The translations under genes and the position numbers were made by a program. Below the pieces are notes generated by a model. The model did no database searches, was not told the origin of the DNA, and saw only the letters and a list, made by a program, of their open reading frames with translations. This document shows positions 1-6,067 of a stretch of 7,975 bases of DNA, one piece after another. How positions within the stretch are numbered: position 1 is the first letter of the stretch; the number at the start of each line of letters is the position of its first letter. The stretch comes from Actinomycetota bacterium (GTDB taxonomy: Bacteria; Actinomycetota; Acidimicrobiia; IMCC26256; JACDBD01). The stretch lies in the NCBI GenBank assembly GCA_013695115.1, contig JACDBD010000141.1, forward strand, positions 1 through 7,975, read 5' to 3'.

Positions 1-70
1 GGACCGCGCACGCGCCCGCCGCGAGTGCGAGGACGAAGACGACCGCCCGCCGGGGCCCGTGCCCGCTCAC
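1..70 (-). CDS. N-terminus of a putative exported or membrane-anchored protein (partial)
   Basis: This is a gene start cut by the left window edge; only 23 codons are visible. The GTG at 70-68 is preceded by a good Shine-Dalgarno AGGGGAG (82-76) with a 5-nt AAAAC spacer, which is the main reason to call it. The predicted peptide begins MSGHGPRR, a short basic n-region. A hydrophobic run AVVFVLALAAGA and a cysteine at residue 21 (context AAGACAV) follow. That is the shape of a signal peptide. The Cys could be a lipoprotein acylation site, though the lipobox is imperfect (Gly and Ala at -2 and -1, Ala rather than Leu at -3). Cleavage at the AGA motif by signal peptidase I or a simple membrane anchor are alternatives. 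It lies on the same strand as the acyl-CoA synthetase operon, 106 bp downstream of it and beyond a strong hairpin, so it is probably a separate unit. No function can be assigned from so little sequence. Confidence 0.6.
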   Translation of the reverse strand, partial: MSGHGPRRAVVFVLALAAGACAV

Positions 71-95
71 GTTTTCTCCCCTGGTCGCGCTCGCT

Positions 96-118
96 GCGGG
101 CCGGGGTACCCGGCCCGC
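96..118 (-). terminator. GC-rich hairpin, candidate transcription terminator
   Basis: This is a perfect 10-bp inverted repeat, GCGGGCCGGG (96-105) and CCCGGCCCGC (109-118), around a GTA loop. It sits 58 bp beyond the stop codon of the NDP-forming synthetase alpha gene and 25 bp before the next start codon, so it is placed to end the three-gene minus-strand operon. No T-tract follows on either strand. It would therefore be a non-canonical hairpin of the kind proposed for high-GC actinobacteria, or a pause or mRNA-stabilising element. The strand is inferred from the neighbouring genes, because the dyad itself is symmetric. Confidence 0.5.
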
Positions 119-176
119 GACCGCTCGCCGCTCCCGCGCAATTCACGGGTCACGGCGGTGGCTGGCATCCCCTTGC

Positions 177-1652
177 TCATGCGCGAGCGCGGCGCATGCC
201 GTACCGGGCGTAGCGCCAGAGGTGCTCGAGCGCGATCACCGCCCGGTTCGACGACGGGTAGCAGAGCCGGCCGGTGGCGCGTACGGTGCGGGGCCCGGCG
301 TTGTCGGGGTCGGTGACCGCGAGCTCGGTGGCGGTCAGGACCGGCTTGCCCGTGGCCAGGGAGACGTCGGCGGCGGCCCGGGCGAAGCGCTCGTCCTGGC
401 GCTCGTGGTACGCGACGATGCGTTCGAGCCCGTGGTCGGGAAAGAACGGGCCGGTGCGCATCAGGCGTGCCTGGTTCGACTGGATGCCCAGGCCGAGGTA
501 CACGACCGCGTCGATGTCGTCGTGACCGGCCGCCAGCTCGAGCACCTCCGGGATCGTGTCACGCGTCTCCGCGCCCGCCAGGTCGATGGGGTTGTTGCGA
601 CTCCAGCGCGGAGGAAGCTTCGCATCGATCACCGTCCGCAGGTCGTCAGGCAGGGGCGCGAGCTCGAGCTCGGAGCGCACGACCGCGTCGGCGGTCACGA
701 CACCCCAGCCGCCCGCGGTCGTGAGCACCGCCACCCGGGGCCCGCGCGGCAACGGTTGCGTGGCGAACGTGGCCGCGGCCTCGAAGGCCTCCTCGACCGA
801 GCCTGCCAGCGTCACGCCCGCCTGACGGCACATCCCCTCGAAGACCCGCTCGTCACTGGCCAACGCCCCCGTGTGCGACGCCGCGGCGCGCTGGCCGCCT
901 CCGGTGCGACCGCCCTTCAGCAGCACGAGCGGCTTGCGCTCCGCCACCCGCCGTACCTGCTCGTAGAACGCCCGCCCGTCGACGACACCCTCGACGTAGG
1001 CGAGCGCGACCGACGTCTCCGGGTCGGCCGCGTAGTACTCGAGGAAGTCGGGGACCGTGACGGCGGCGGCGTTGCCGGCCGAGACCGCGCGGCTGACGCC
1101 CACACCGGTCTGCACCGCGTAGTTCTGGAACGACGACACGAAGTTCCCCGACTGGCTCACGATCGCGATCCGCCCCCGCGGCGGGTACGGGGCCACGATC
1201 TGCGCGCACAGCGACACCGGCGTCGACACCACCCCCTGGCCGTTCGGGCCGACCAGCAGCATCCCCAGCTCCTCGGCCAGCTCGACCAGCTCACGCTCGG
1301 CCCGCCGGCCCTCCTCGCCGGCTTCGCCGTAGCCCGCCGACGTGACGAACGCCGCCCCCACGCCCTTCTTCGCGCACGCCCGCATCAGCTCGACGTTCGC
1401 CGCCGCCGGCGTGCACACGAACACCAGGTCGGCGGCGGACGCGGGGAGGTCGTCGATCGACGTGCACGCGGTCACGCCGAGGATCTCGCCGCCTTCCCGG
1501 TTGGTCGCGAACACCGCGCCGCCATACTCGTGGCGCAGGATGTTGTGCAGGGCGACGAACCCGAACTTCCCCGGGTGGGACGACGCCCCCGCCACGATCA
1601 CCCCCCGGGGCTCGAACAGAGCGTCGAACCGATGGGAAGCGACCGCCGTCAT
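177..1652 (-). CDS. NDP-forming acyl-CoA synthetase, alpha-type (CoA-binding/ligase) subunit
   Basis: This 491-residue protein of the acetyl-CoA synthetase (ADP-forming)/succinyl-CoA synthetase alpha superfamily should, with its ATP-grasp partner, interconvert an acyl-CoA plus ADP and Pi with the acid, CoA and ATP through a phosphohistidine. An N-terminal Rossmann CoA-binding domain (about 1-145) begins FDALFEPRGVIVAGAS and includes GPNGQG (135-140). Two ligase-CoA (flavodoxin-like) domains follow, with SQSGN (166-170), YVEGV (Glu221) and SHTGAL (259-264), whose His260 is the predicted phosphorylated histidine. The usual Cys of the family's GPNC motif is Gly138 here. The ATG at 1652 is chosen because it forms an ATGA overlap with the upstream beta gene and has a GAGGTGG Shine-Dalgarno (1663-1657) a few bases ahead. 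The frame stays open to 1949, but that extension is low-complexity Arg/Gly shadow of the beta gene. The acid substrate cannot be read from sequence. Family assignment is firm. Confidence 0.9.
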   Translation of the reverse strand: MTAVASHRFDALFEPRGVIVAGASSHPGKFGFVALHNILRHEYGGAVFATNREGGEILGVTACTSIDDLPASAADLVFVCTPAAANVELMRACAKKGVGAAFVTSAGYGEAGEEGRRAERELVELAEELGMLLVGPNGQGVVSTPVSLCAQIVAPYPPRGRIAIVSQSGNFVSSFQNYAVQTGVGVSRAVSAGNAAAVTVPDFLEYYAADPETSVALAYVEGVVDGRAFYEQVRRVAERKPLVLLKGGRTGGGQRAAASHTGALASDERVFEGMCRQAGVTLAGSVEEAFEAAATFATQPLPRGPRVAVLTTAGGWGVVTADAVVRSELELAPLPDDLRTVIDAKLPPRWSRNNPIDLAGAETRDTIPEVLELAAGHDDIDAVVYLGLGIQSNQARLMRTGPFFPDHGLERIVAYHERQDERFARAAADVSLATGKPVLTATELAVTDPDNAGPRTVRATGRLCYPSSNRAVIALEHLWRYARYGMRRARA

Positions 1653-2296
1653 TCGGCCACCTCGACCAGCGCGTCCACCGCCACCGGCCGGCCGTCCACC
1701 ACGACGAGCGGGTTGACGTCCACCGCGACGACGGCCGGATCTGATTCCGCGAAGTGGGAAAGTCCGAGCAGAACCTCGCCGAGCGCGGCGCGCTCCACGG
1801 GGGGCTCGCCGCGGAACTCGCCCAGGATCGCCTGGGCGCCGAGCTCCTCGAGCATCTCGTCGACGTCGACGGGCTCGACCGGCACGAGCCGGAACGCTAC
1901 GTCGCCGACCGCCTCCGCCAAGATCCCACCGAGGCCCACCATGACGCACCGGCCGAACTGGGGGTCGTCGTGGAGGCCGGCGATGAGCTCGCGGGTGCCA
2001 CGCACCATCGGTGCGATGAGCAACTCCACCGGGCCGTCGGACGCGTCGACGGCGGCGAGCACATCAGCGGCCGCGCTGCGGACCGCGGTGGCGTCGGCCA
2101 GGCCCAGCCGCACCAGGCCCCGCTCGGTCTTGTGGGCGATCCCGGCGCCGCACGCCTTGACGACGACGGGATAGCCCAGCCCGTCGGCCGCGGCCACTGC
2201 CTCGTCGGGCGTTGCCGCCAGCCGTTCGTCGAGCACGGGCACGCCGTGCCCGGCGAGGACGCGTTTCGACTCGGCCTCCGACAGTGTCCGCGTCAT
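1649..2296 (-). CDS. NDP-forming acyl-CoA synthetase, beta-type (ATP-grasp) subunit
   Basis: This 215-residue stand-alone ATP-grasp domain of the acyl-CoA synthetase (ADP-forming) beta type binds the nucleotide and passes the phosphate to and from the alpha-subunit histidine. Visible landmarks are the N-terminal LSEAESKRVLAGHGVPV helix-strand, the nucleotide lysine in YPVVVKACG (Lys47), IAHKTERG with His55 (the second family histidine), MVRGTREL with Glu103, GLGGILAEAVGDVAFRLVP (121-139) and the metal-binding DVNPLVV (Asp193, Asn195). Length is normal for a split beta subunit; many bacteria fuse it to alpha. No clear Shine-Dalgarno is seen before the ATG at 2296. Its start lies 6 bp after the stop of the AMP-forming ligase, so translation is probably coupled. 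Its TGA overlaps the start of the alpha gene as ATGA, which fits equimolar production of the two subunits. Confidence 0.9.
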   Translation of the reverse strand: MTRTLSEAESKRVLAGHGVPVLDERLAATPDEAVAAADGLGYPVVVKACGAGIAHKTERGLVRLGLADATAVRSAAADVLAAVDASDGPVELLIAPMVRGTRELIAGLHDDPQFGRCVMVGLGGILAEAVGDVAFRLVPVEPVDVDEMLEELGAQAILGEFRGEPPVERAALGEVLLGLSHFAESDPAVVAVDVNPLVVVDGRPVAVDALVEVAE

Positions 2297-2302
2297 CGGT
2301 GA

Positions 2303-3868
2303 TCAGACCGCGGTGGTGCGGTCGCGCCAGAACTCGTCGCGCAGCACCCGCTTCAGGAGCTTCCCCGCGTCGGTGCGCGGGAGCTCGTCGCGGAGCTCGT
2401 AGCCGCGCGGTCGCTTGTACCCGGCCAGACGCGCGTCCACGAACTCACGCAGCTCGTCGAGATCGACGGAGTCACCCGGCTTGGGCTGCACGATCGCCCA
2501 CACCCGCTCGCCCCACTCTTCGTCGGGGATGCCGAAGACCGCCGCGTCGAGCACCTCGGGATGGGCGTGGAGCACCGCTTCGATCTCGGCCGGGTAGATG
2601 TTCACGCCACCGGAGATGATCATGTCTTTCTTGCGGTCGCAGATATAGAGGTAGCCCTCGTCGTCGGCGTAGGCGACGTCACCCACCGACTTCCAGCCGC
2701 CGTCCTCGAGCTCGTCGAGCTGCTCGGACGTGTGGTGGTACCCGTCCATGGCGAGCCCGGTGCGGATGTAGAGCTCGCCCGGCTCGCCGGTCTCGGCGTC
2801 GGTGCCGTCATCCTTCACCAACCGGACCTCCACGCCGCCGTAGGTCTTGCCGCACGAGCCCGGCTTGCGCAGCTGGTCCTCGGGTTTGAGCACGGTGACG
2901 ATCCCGAGTTCGGTCGAGCCGTACACCTCGTAGAGGAAGCCGTCGCCGAGCTTCTCGACGACCTCCTGCTTGAGCGCGTACGGCACCGGGGCGGCGTTGG
3001 CGATGAGGCAGCGCATCGACGACAGGTCGGCCCGCTCGAGCGCATCGGCCGGCAGGTTCACGATCCGCTTGAGCTGGGTCGGCGCCGAGAACGTGTTGGT
3101 CACCCGGTACTCCTCGACCAGGTGCAGCCAGGCGCCGGCGTCGAACTTGCGAAGCAGCACGATCGGGTTGCCGAGCGTGTGGCTCAGCGACGCGAACGCC
3201 AACGGCCCCGAGTGGTACAGCGGTCCCGTCGTGAGGTGGACGTCGCCACCGGGCATCAGGCCCAGCTCGCCCAGCAGCGCGATCACGATGACCGGATCGG
3301 TCGTGGTGCGCAGCGCACCCTTGGGCTTGCCGGTCGTGCCCGACGTGTACAGCATCTGCGCGCCGACGCTCGACGCGTCGTCGTCGATCACGGGCTCGTC
3401 GTCGGGCTGGTCCGCGACGACCTCGTCCCACGACTCGCAGCCCTGAGGCACCTCACCGCCGAAGACCACCACTGCCCGCACCTTGGGTAGACATTCGCGG
3501 ATCTCGGCGACGAGTGGTGCCTGCTCGGCGTCGACGACGACGAGAGTGGCGCCGGAGTTGTCGATCACGTACTGCATCTCCTCGGCGTTGAACCGGTACG
3601 AGAGCGGGACCGCCACCAGGCCGGCCTTGCGGGCCGCGTGGATGGTCACCAGCACCTCGACCGAGTTGGGCCCGCACCACACGAGCCGCTCGCCCGCCCG
3701 CATACCGAACCTCCCCCTCAGGACGTGCGCCGTGCGGTTCACCTCCGCGTCGAGCTCGGCGAACGTCAGCGTGCGTGGCCGGGCTCCACTCGCGCGGTCC
3801 ACGATGACCGCGGGTCGCTCCGGTTTGGCTTCGGCGTGGAGCCGGAGCGGGTCAGGCGCGCGTGCCAT
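2303..3868 (-). CDS. AMP-forming acyl-CoA synthetase / fatty-acid-CoA ligase (ANL superfamily)
   Basis: This 521-residue cytosolic adenylate-forming ligase activates a carboxylic acid with ATP to an acyl-AMP and then transfers it to CoA. Core motifs are complete. They are the phosphate loop YTSGTTGKPKG (174-184), YGSTELG (316-322), the GDVAYADDEGY segment with Asp397 contacting ribose, the hinge CDRKKDMIISGGVNIYP (410-426), and the C-terminal PRTDAGKLLKR with the adenylation lysine Lys503. The length and the RKKDMIISGGVNIYP hinge fit acyl-CoA ligases of the long-chain or steroid-side-chain type common in actinobacteria. The actual substrate is unknown. The ATG at 3868 is preferred because AGGGGA lies 8 nt upstream (3882-3877). 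An in-frame ATG at 3904 has no such site and overlaps the predicted -10. It is the first gene of the operon that continues into the NDP-forming synthetase subunits, and it diverges from the GH84 gene over 47 bp. Confidence 0.92.
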   Translation of the reverse strand: MARAPDPLRLHAEAKPERPAVIVDRASGARPRTLTFAELDAEVNRTAHVLRGRFGMRAGERLVWCGPNSVEVLVTIHAARKAGLVAVPLSYRFNAEEMQYVIDNSGATLVVVDAEQAPLVAEIRECLPKVRAVVVFGGEVPQGCESWDEVVADQPDDEPVIDDDASSVGAQMLYTSGTTGKPKGALRTTTDPVIVIALLGELGLMPGGDVHLTTGPLYHSGPLAFASLSHTLGNPIVLLRKFDAGAWLHLVEEYRVTNTFSAPTQLKRIVNLPADALERADLSSMRCLIANAAPVPYALKQEVVEKLGDGFLYEVYGSTELGIVTVLKPEDQLRKPGSCGKTYGGVEVRLVKDDGTDAETGEPGELYIRTGLAMDGYHHTSEQLDELEDGGWKSVGDVAYADDEGYLYICDRKKDMIISGGVNIYPAEIEAVLHAHPEVLDAAVFGIPDEEWGERVWAIVQPKPGDSVDLDELREFVDARLAGYKRPRGYELRDELPRTDAGKLLKRVLRDEFWRDRTTAV

Positions 3869-3870
3869 CG

Positions 3871-3885
3871 CAGAGTTCCCCTCTG
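3871..3885 (-). promoter_or_regulatory. Small dyad presenting the ligase Shine-Dalgarno in a hairpin loop
   Basis: On the minus strand the 15 bases just before the ligase start read CAGAG, GGGAA, CTCTG: a 5-bp stem with a 5-nt loop, ending two bases before the ATG. Most of the Shine-Dalgarno (GGGGA) lies in the loop and the adjoining stem base. It could modulate ribosome loading. As a 15-bp DNA dyad, 19-33 bp upstream of the GH84 -10 box, it could instead be an operator. Both roles are inference, and short dyads can occur by chance. Confidence 0.4.
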
Positions 3886-3903
3886 AGCAGCCGAAACGCG
3901 CCA

Positions 3904-3910
3904 TAGCCTA
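3904..3910. promoter_or_regulatory. Candidate bidirectional promoter with a shared -10 box
   Basis: The sequence TAGCCTA reads TAGCCT on the plus strand (3904-3909) and TAGGCT on the minus strand (3910-3905). Both match the TANNNT core of actinobacterial -10 elements. The plus-strand box ends 6 nt before the GTG of the GH84 gene, the spacing expected for a leaderless mRNA. The minus-strand box would start transcription near 3898, giving the ligase a leader of about 30 nt with its own Shine-Dalgarno. No convincing -35 box is found at 17-18 bp on either side, so the call rests on the -10 motif and its position. Confidence 0.5.
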
Positions 3911-3915
3911 CCGTC

Positions 3916-5349
3916 GTGCCTCGCCCGCTCCCCGTCCGCGGCGTCGTCGAAGGCTTCTACGGACCACCGTGGACACCCGACGCGCGCCTCGGGTTGATCG
4001 AGTTCATCGCCGAACGCGCCATGAACGCCTACGTCTACGCGCCCAAGAGCGACCCGAAACACCGCGACCGATGGCGCGAGCCGTACGACGAGCACGAAGC
4101 CGGTCATTTCCACCGGCTGGCCGAGCGCGCTGCCAGCGGCGGCGTGCGGTTCGGCTTCGCCATCTCGCCGGGGCTCGACATCGACTACACGCATGCGGGC
4201 GACCGCGACACGCTGCTGACCAAGCTGGTCCCGCTGCTCGACGTGGGCGTGGACTGGTTCGTGCTCGCACTGGATGACATCCCGCCGCGCCCCGGGCTCG
4301 CGGTCGACCAGGCCGGTCTGGCGAGCTGGCTCCTCGACGCGCTTCGCTCGCGCGCGGTCGGCGCCCGGCTCACGCTCGTTCCGACCGAGTACGTCGGCGT
4401 CCGACCAACCCCGTACCTGCGCGAGCTCGCCGAACGCCTGCCGGCTGAGATCGAGGACGTGATGTGGACCGGGGCCACCGTCTGCTCCCCCACGATCGAC
4501 GCGGGTCAGGCGCGCTCGTGGGCCGACGCCCTGGGCGGACGACACCCGCTGCTGTGGGACAACTACCCCGTCAACGACGGCACCATGGAGCGGGCTCTCC
4601 ACCTCGGCCCGTACCGGGGGCGCCCACCCGAGCTCTCCGACGAGCTCGCGGGCGTGCTGTGCAACCCGATGCTCCAGCCCTACGCGTCGCGCGTCGCGCT
4701 CGCCACCGCCGCCGACTACCTCGCCGATCCGGCCCGCTACGACCCGGCGGAGTCGTGGGCGCGCGCCATCACCGAAGTGGGCGGCACCCACGCCGCCCCG
4801 CTCGGGGCACTCGCGGCCGCGTGCGAGGACGGTCCGCTCCACGCGCCGGAGGAGTTGCAGGCCCACCGGATCGTGACCGCGATCGCCGCCGGCACCGATG
4901 GCGGTGACGACGCCGCTCTCGCCGCCGCCCGTGACCACTTCACCGCGGTGAAGCAGGCGGCGAAGGCGTGGGCCGACGCCCCCGACGACCCGCTCGGCTG
5001 CGAGCTCGAACCGTGGCTGCGGCAGGGCCGGGCCGAAGCCGCCGCCGCCCTCGCTGCGGTCGGGCTGCTCGAGCACCTGGCATCGGCTGAGCCCGAGACC
5101 GACGCCTCGTTGCTCCATGTCTTCGCGGTGGTATTCGCATGGAACGCGGCCCGCGCCGGCGACCGGACCGTGTTCGGTCCCCGCTTCGCCGTCTACCCGG
5201 CTGTGGTCCAGCTCGCCGACGGAAGCGCCGGTCTCGACGTCGGCCTCGCGGTCAGCGAGAACCGCAACGCCGTCGACCGCCTGTGTCGGCTCGCGCTGGA
5301 CGCGTACCGCCGCCGGACCGAGCGACCCCGGGCCGGGGGTCTCAGGTAG
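3916..5349 (+). CDS. GH84 family beta-N-acetylglucosaminidase (O-GlcNAcase-like), cytosolic
   Basis: This 477-residue retaining hexosaminidase of glycoside hydrolase family 84 is expected to remove beta-linked GlcNAc by substrate-assisted catalysis. The (beta/alpha)8 catalytic domain starts almost at residue 1: GVVEGFYGPPW (9-19), NAYVYAPKSDP (37-47), then LALDDIPP with the adjacent acidic pair Asp120-Asp121 that defines the family's active site. LVPTEYVG (154-161) and WDNYPVND (214-221) follow; the latter is the equivalent of the substrate-binding Trp-Asp-Asn segment of human O-GlcNAcase. After about residue 290 comes an Ala-rich, apparently helical region. There is no signal peptide and no N-terminal accessory domain, unlike many secreted bacterial GH84 enzymes, so it should act in the cytosol. 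The GTG at 3916 is chosen because the homology begins at once and a -10-like TAGCCT lies 6 nt upstream. It is the first gene of an operon with a GT2 transferase and NagA. The true substrate (protein O-GlcNAc, muropeptide or another glycoside) is unknown. Confidence 0.88.
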   Translation: MPRPLPVRGVVEGFYGPPWTPDARLGLIEFIAERAMNAYVYAPKSDPKHRDRWREPYDEHEAGHFHRLAERAASGGVRFGFAISPGLDIDYTHAGDRDTLLTKLVPLLDVGVDWFVLALDDIPPRPGLAVDQAGLASWLLDALRSRAVGARLTLVPTEYVGVRPTPYLRELAERLPAEIEDVMWTGATVCSPTIDAGQARSWADALGGRHPLLWDNYPVNDGTMERALHLGPYRGRPPELSDELAGVLCNPMLQPYASRVALATAADYLADPARYDPAESWARAITEVGGTHAAPLGALAAACEDGPLHAPEELQAHRIVTAIAAGTDGGDDAALAAARDHFTAVKQAAKAWADAPDDPLGCELEPWLRQGRAEAAAALAAVGLLEHLASAEPETDASLLHVFAVVFAWNAARAGDRTVFGPRFAVYPAVVQLADGSAGLDVGLAVSENRNAVDRLCRLALDAYRRRTERPRAGGLR

Positions 5350-5353
5350 GCCC

Positions 5354-6067
5354 GTGCTGTCGATCGTCATGCCCGCCCACAACGAGACCGAGATGCTCGA
5401 GTCGTCGGTGCGCGAGGTGACGAGCGGGCTGCGGTCGGCGGGACGACCCTTCGAGCTCCTCGTGGTCGAGAACGGCTCGTCCGACACGACCCTGGAGATC
5501 GCGCGGCAACTCGCCGCCGAGCTCCCCGAGGTCGAGGTCGACACCTTGCCCCGACCCGACTACGGCAAGGCCCTGCGCGCCGGCCTCCTCGCAGCGCGTG
5601 GTGTCGTCGTGGTGACGTTCGACGTCGACTACTACGACCTCGACTTCCTCGCCGACGCCCTCGACCGGCTCGAACGCGCCGGCGACCCGGCCGACATCGT
5701 CGTGGCGTCGAAACGGGCCGCGGGCGCGCACGACCGGCGGCCCTGGCCCCGGCGGCTCGTCACCGCCGGCTTCGGCGGGCTGCTCCGACTCGGCTTCGGG
5801 CTGCGCGTCACCGACACGCACGGGATGAAGGTGCTTCGCCGCGCCGCGGTCGAGCCACTGGCGCGCCGCTGCCGCTTCGACGCCGACCTCTTCGACACGG
5901 AGCTGGTCCTGCGAGCCGAACGCGCCGGGCTCGTGGCCGTGGAGCTTCCCGTCGCGGTCGACGAGCGGCGGCCGCCCCGCACCCCCATCTGGCGGCGGGT
6001 CCCCCGTACGCTCGTCGGACTGGTGCGGCTGCGGGTGGCGCTTTGGCGCGACCGCGAGCCGCGGTGA
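5354..6067 (+). CDS. GT2 family glycosyltransferase (dolichol-phosphate mannose synthase-like)
   Basis: This 237-residue GT-A fold transferase should move a sugar from a nucleotide sugar to a lipid-phosphate or other acceptor at the cytosolic face. Visible features are the opening strand LSIVMPAHNE (2-11), ELLVVENGSSDTT (34-46) for nucleotide binding, YGKALRAG (70-77), the metal-binding DVD at Asp90-Asp92, and the acceptor-side TDTHGMKVLRR (153-163) with FDTELVLRAERAG further on. These match the dolichyl- or polyprenyl-phosphate mannose/glucose synthase subgroup. No C-terminal transmembrane segments are present. The GTG at 5354 is chosen because the fold starts there and an AGG lies 7 nt upstream; the frame is open further back, but that part is shadow of GH84. 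It begins 4 bp after the GH84 stop and its TGA overlaps the NagA GTG, so all three are probably co-translated. Donor and acceptor are not deducible. Confidence 0.85.
   Translation: MLSIVMPAHNETEMLESSVREVTSGLRSAGRPFELLVVENGSSDTTLEIARQLAAELPEVEVDTLPRPDYGKALRAGLLAARGVVVVTFDVDYYDLDFLADALDRLERAGDPADIVVASKRAAGAHDRRPWPRRLVTAGFGGLLRLGFGLRVTDTHGMKVLRRAAVEPLARRCRFDADLFDTELVLRAERAGLVAVELPVAVDERRPPRTPIWRRVPRTLVGLVRLRVALWRDREPR

Noticed and set aside
1653..1949. N-terminal extension of the alpha subunit to an ATG at 1949
   Set aside because: The extra 99 residues are Arg/Gly/Ala low complexity overlapping the beta gene. The ATG at 1652 has a Shine-Dalgarno and an ATGA overlap, and the family fold starts there.
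222..2174. 650-codon open frame on the plus strand opposite the NDP-forming synthetase genes
   Set aside because: Its translation is Arg/His/Gly-rich low complexity with no recognisable domain. It lies antisense to two genes with full catalytic motifs. Long antisense frames are expected at this GC content.
3869..3904. Start of the AMP-forming ligase at the ATG at 3904
   Set aside because: It has no Shine-Dalgarno and lies within the predicted -10 box. The ATG at 3868 has AGGGGA 8 nt upstream and matches the usual N-terminus.
5117..5353. N-terminal extension of the GT2 transferase to an ATG at 5117
   Set aside because: The extension is Ser/Arg/Pro-rich shadow of the GH84 C-terminus. The GT-A fold begins at the GTG at 5354.
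3766..5544. 592-codon open frame on the minus strand opposite the GH84 gene
   Set aside because: It has no domain, its composition is skewed, and it covers both the divergent promoter region and the clear GH84 gene. It is best explained as a GC-driven shadow frame.
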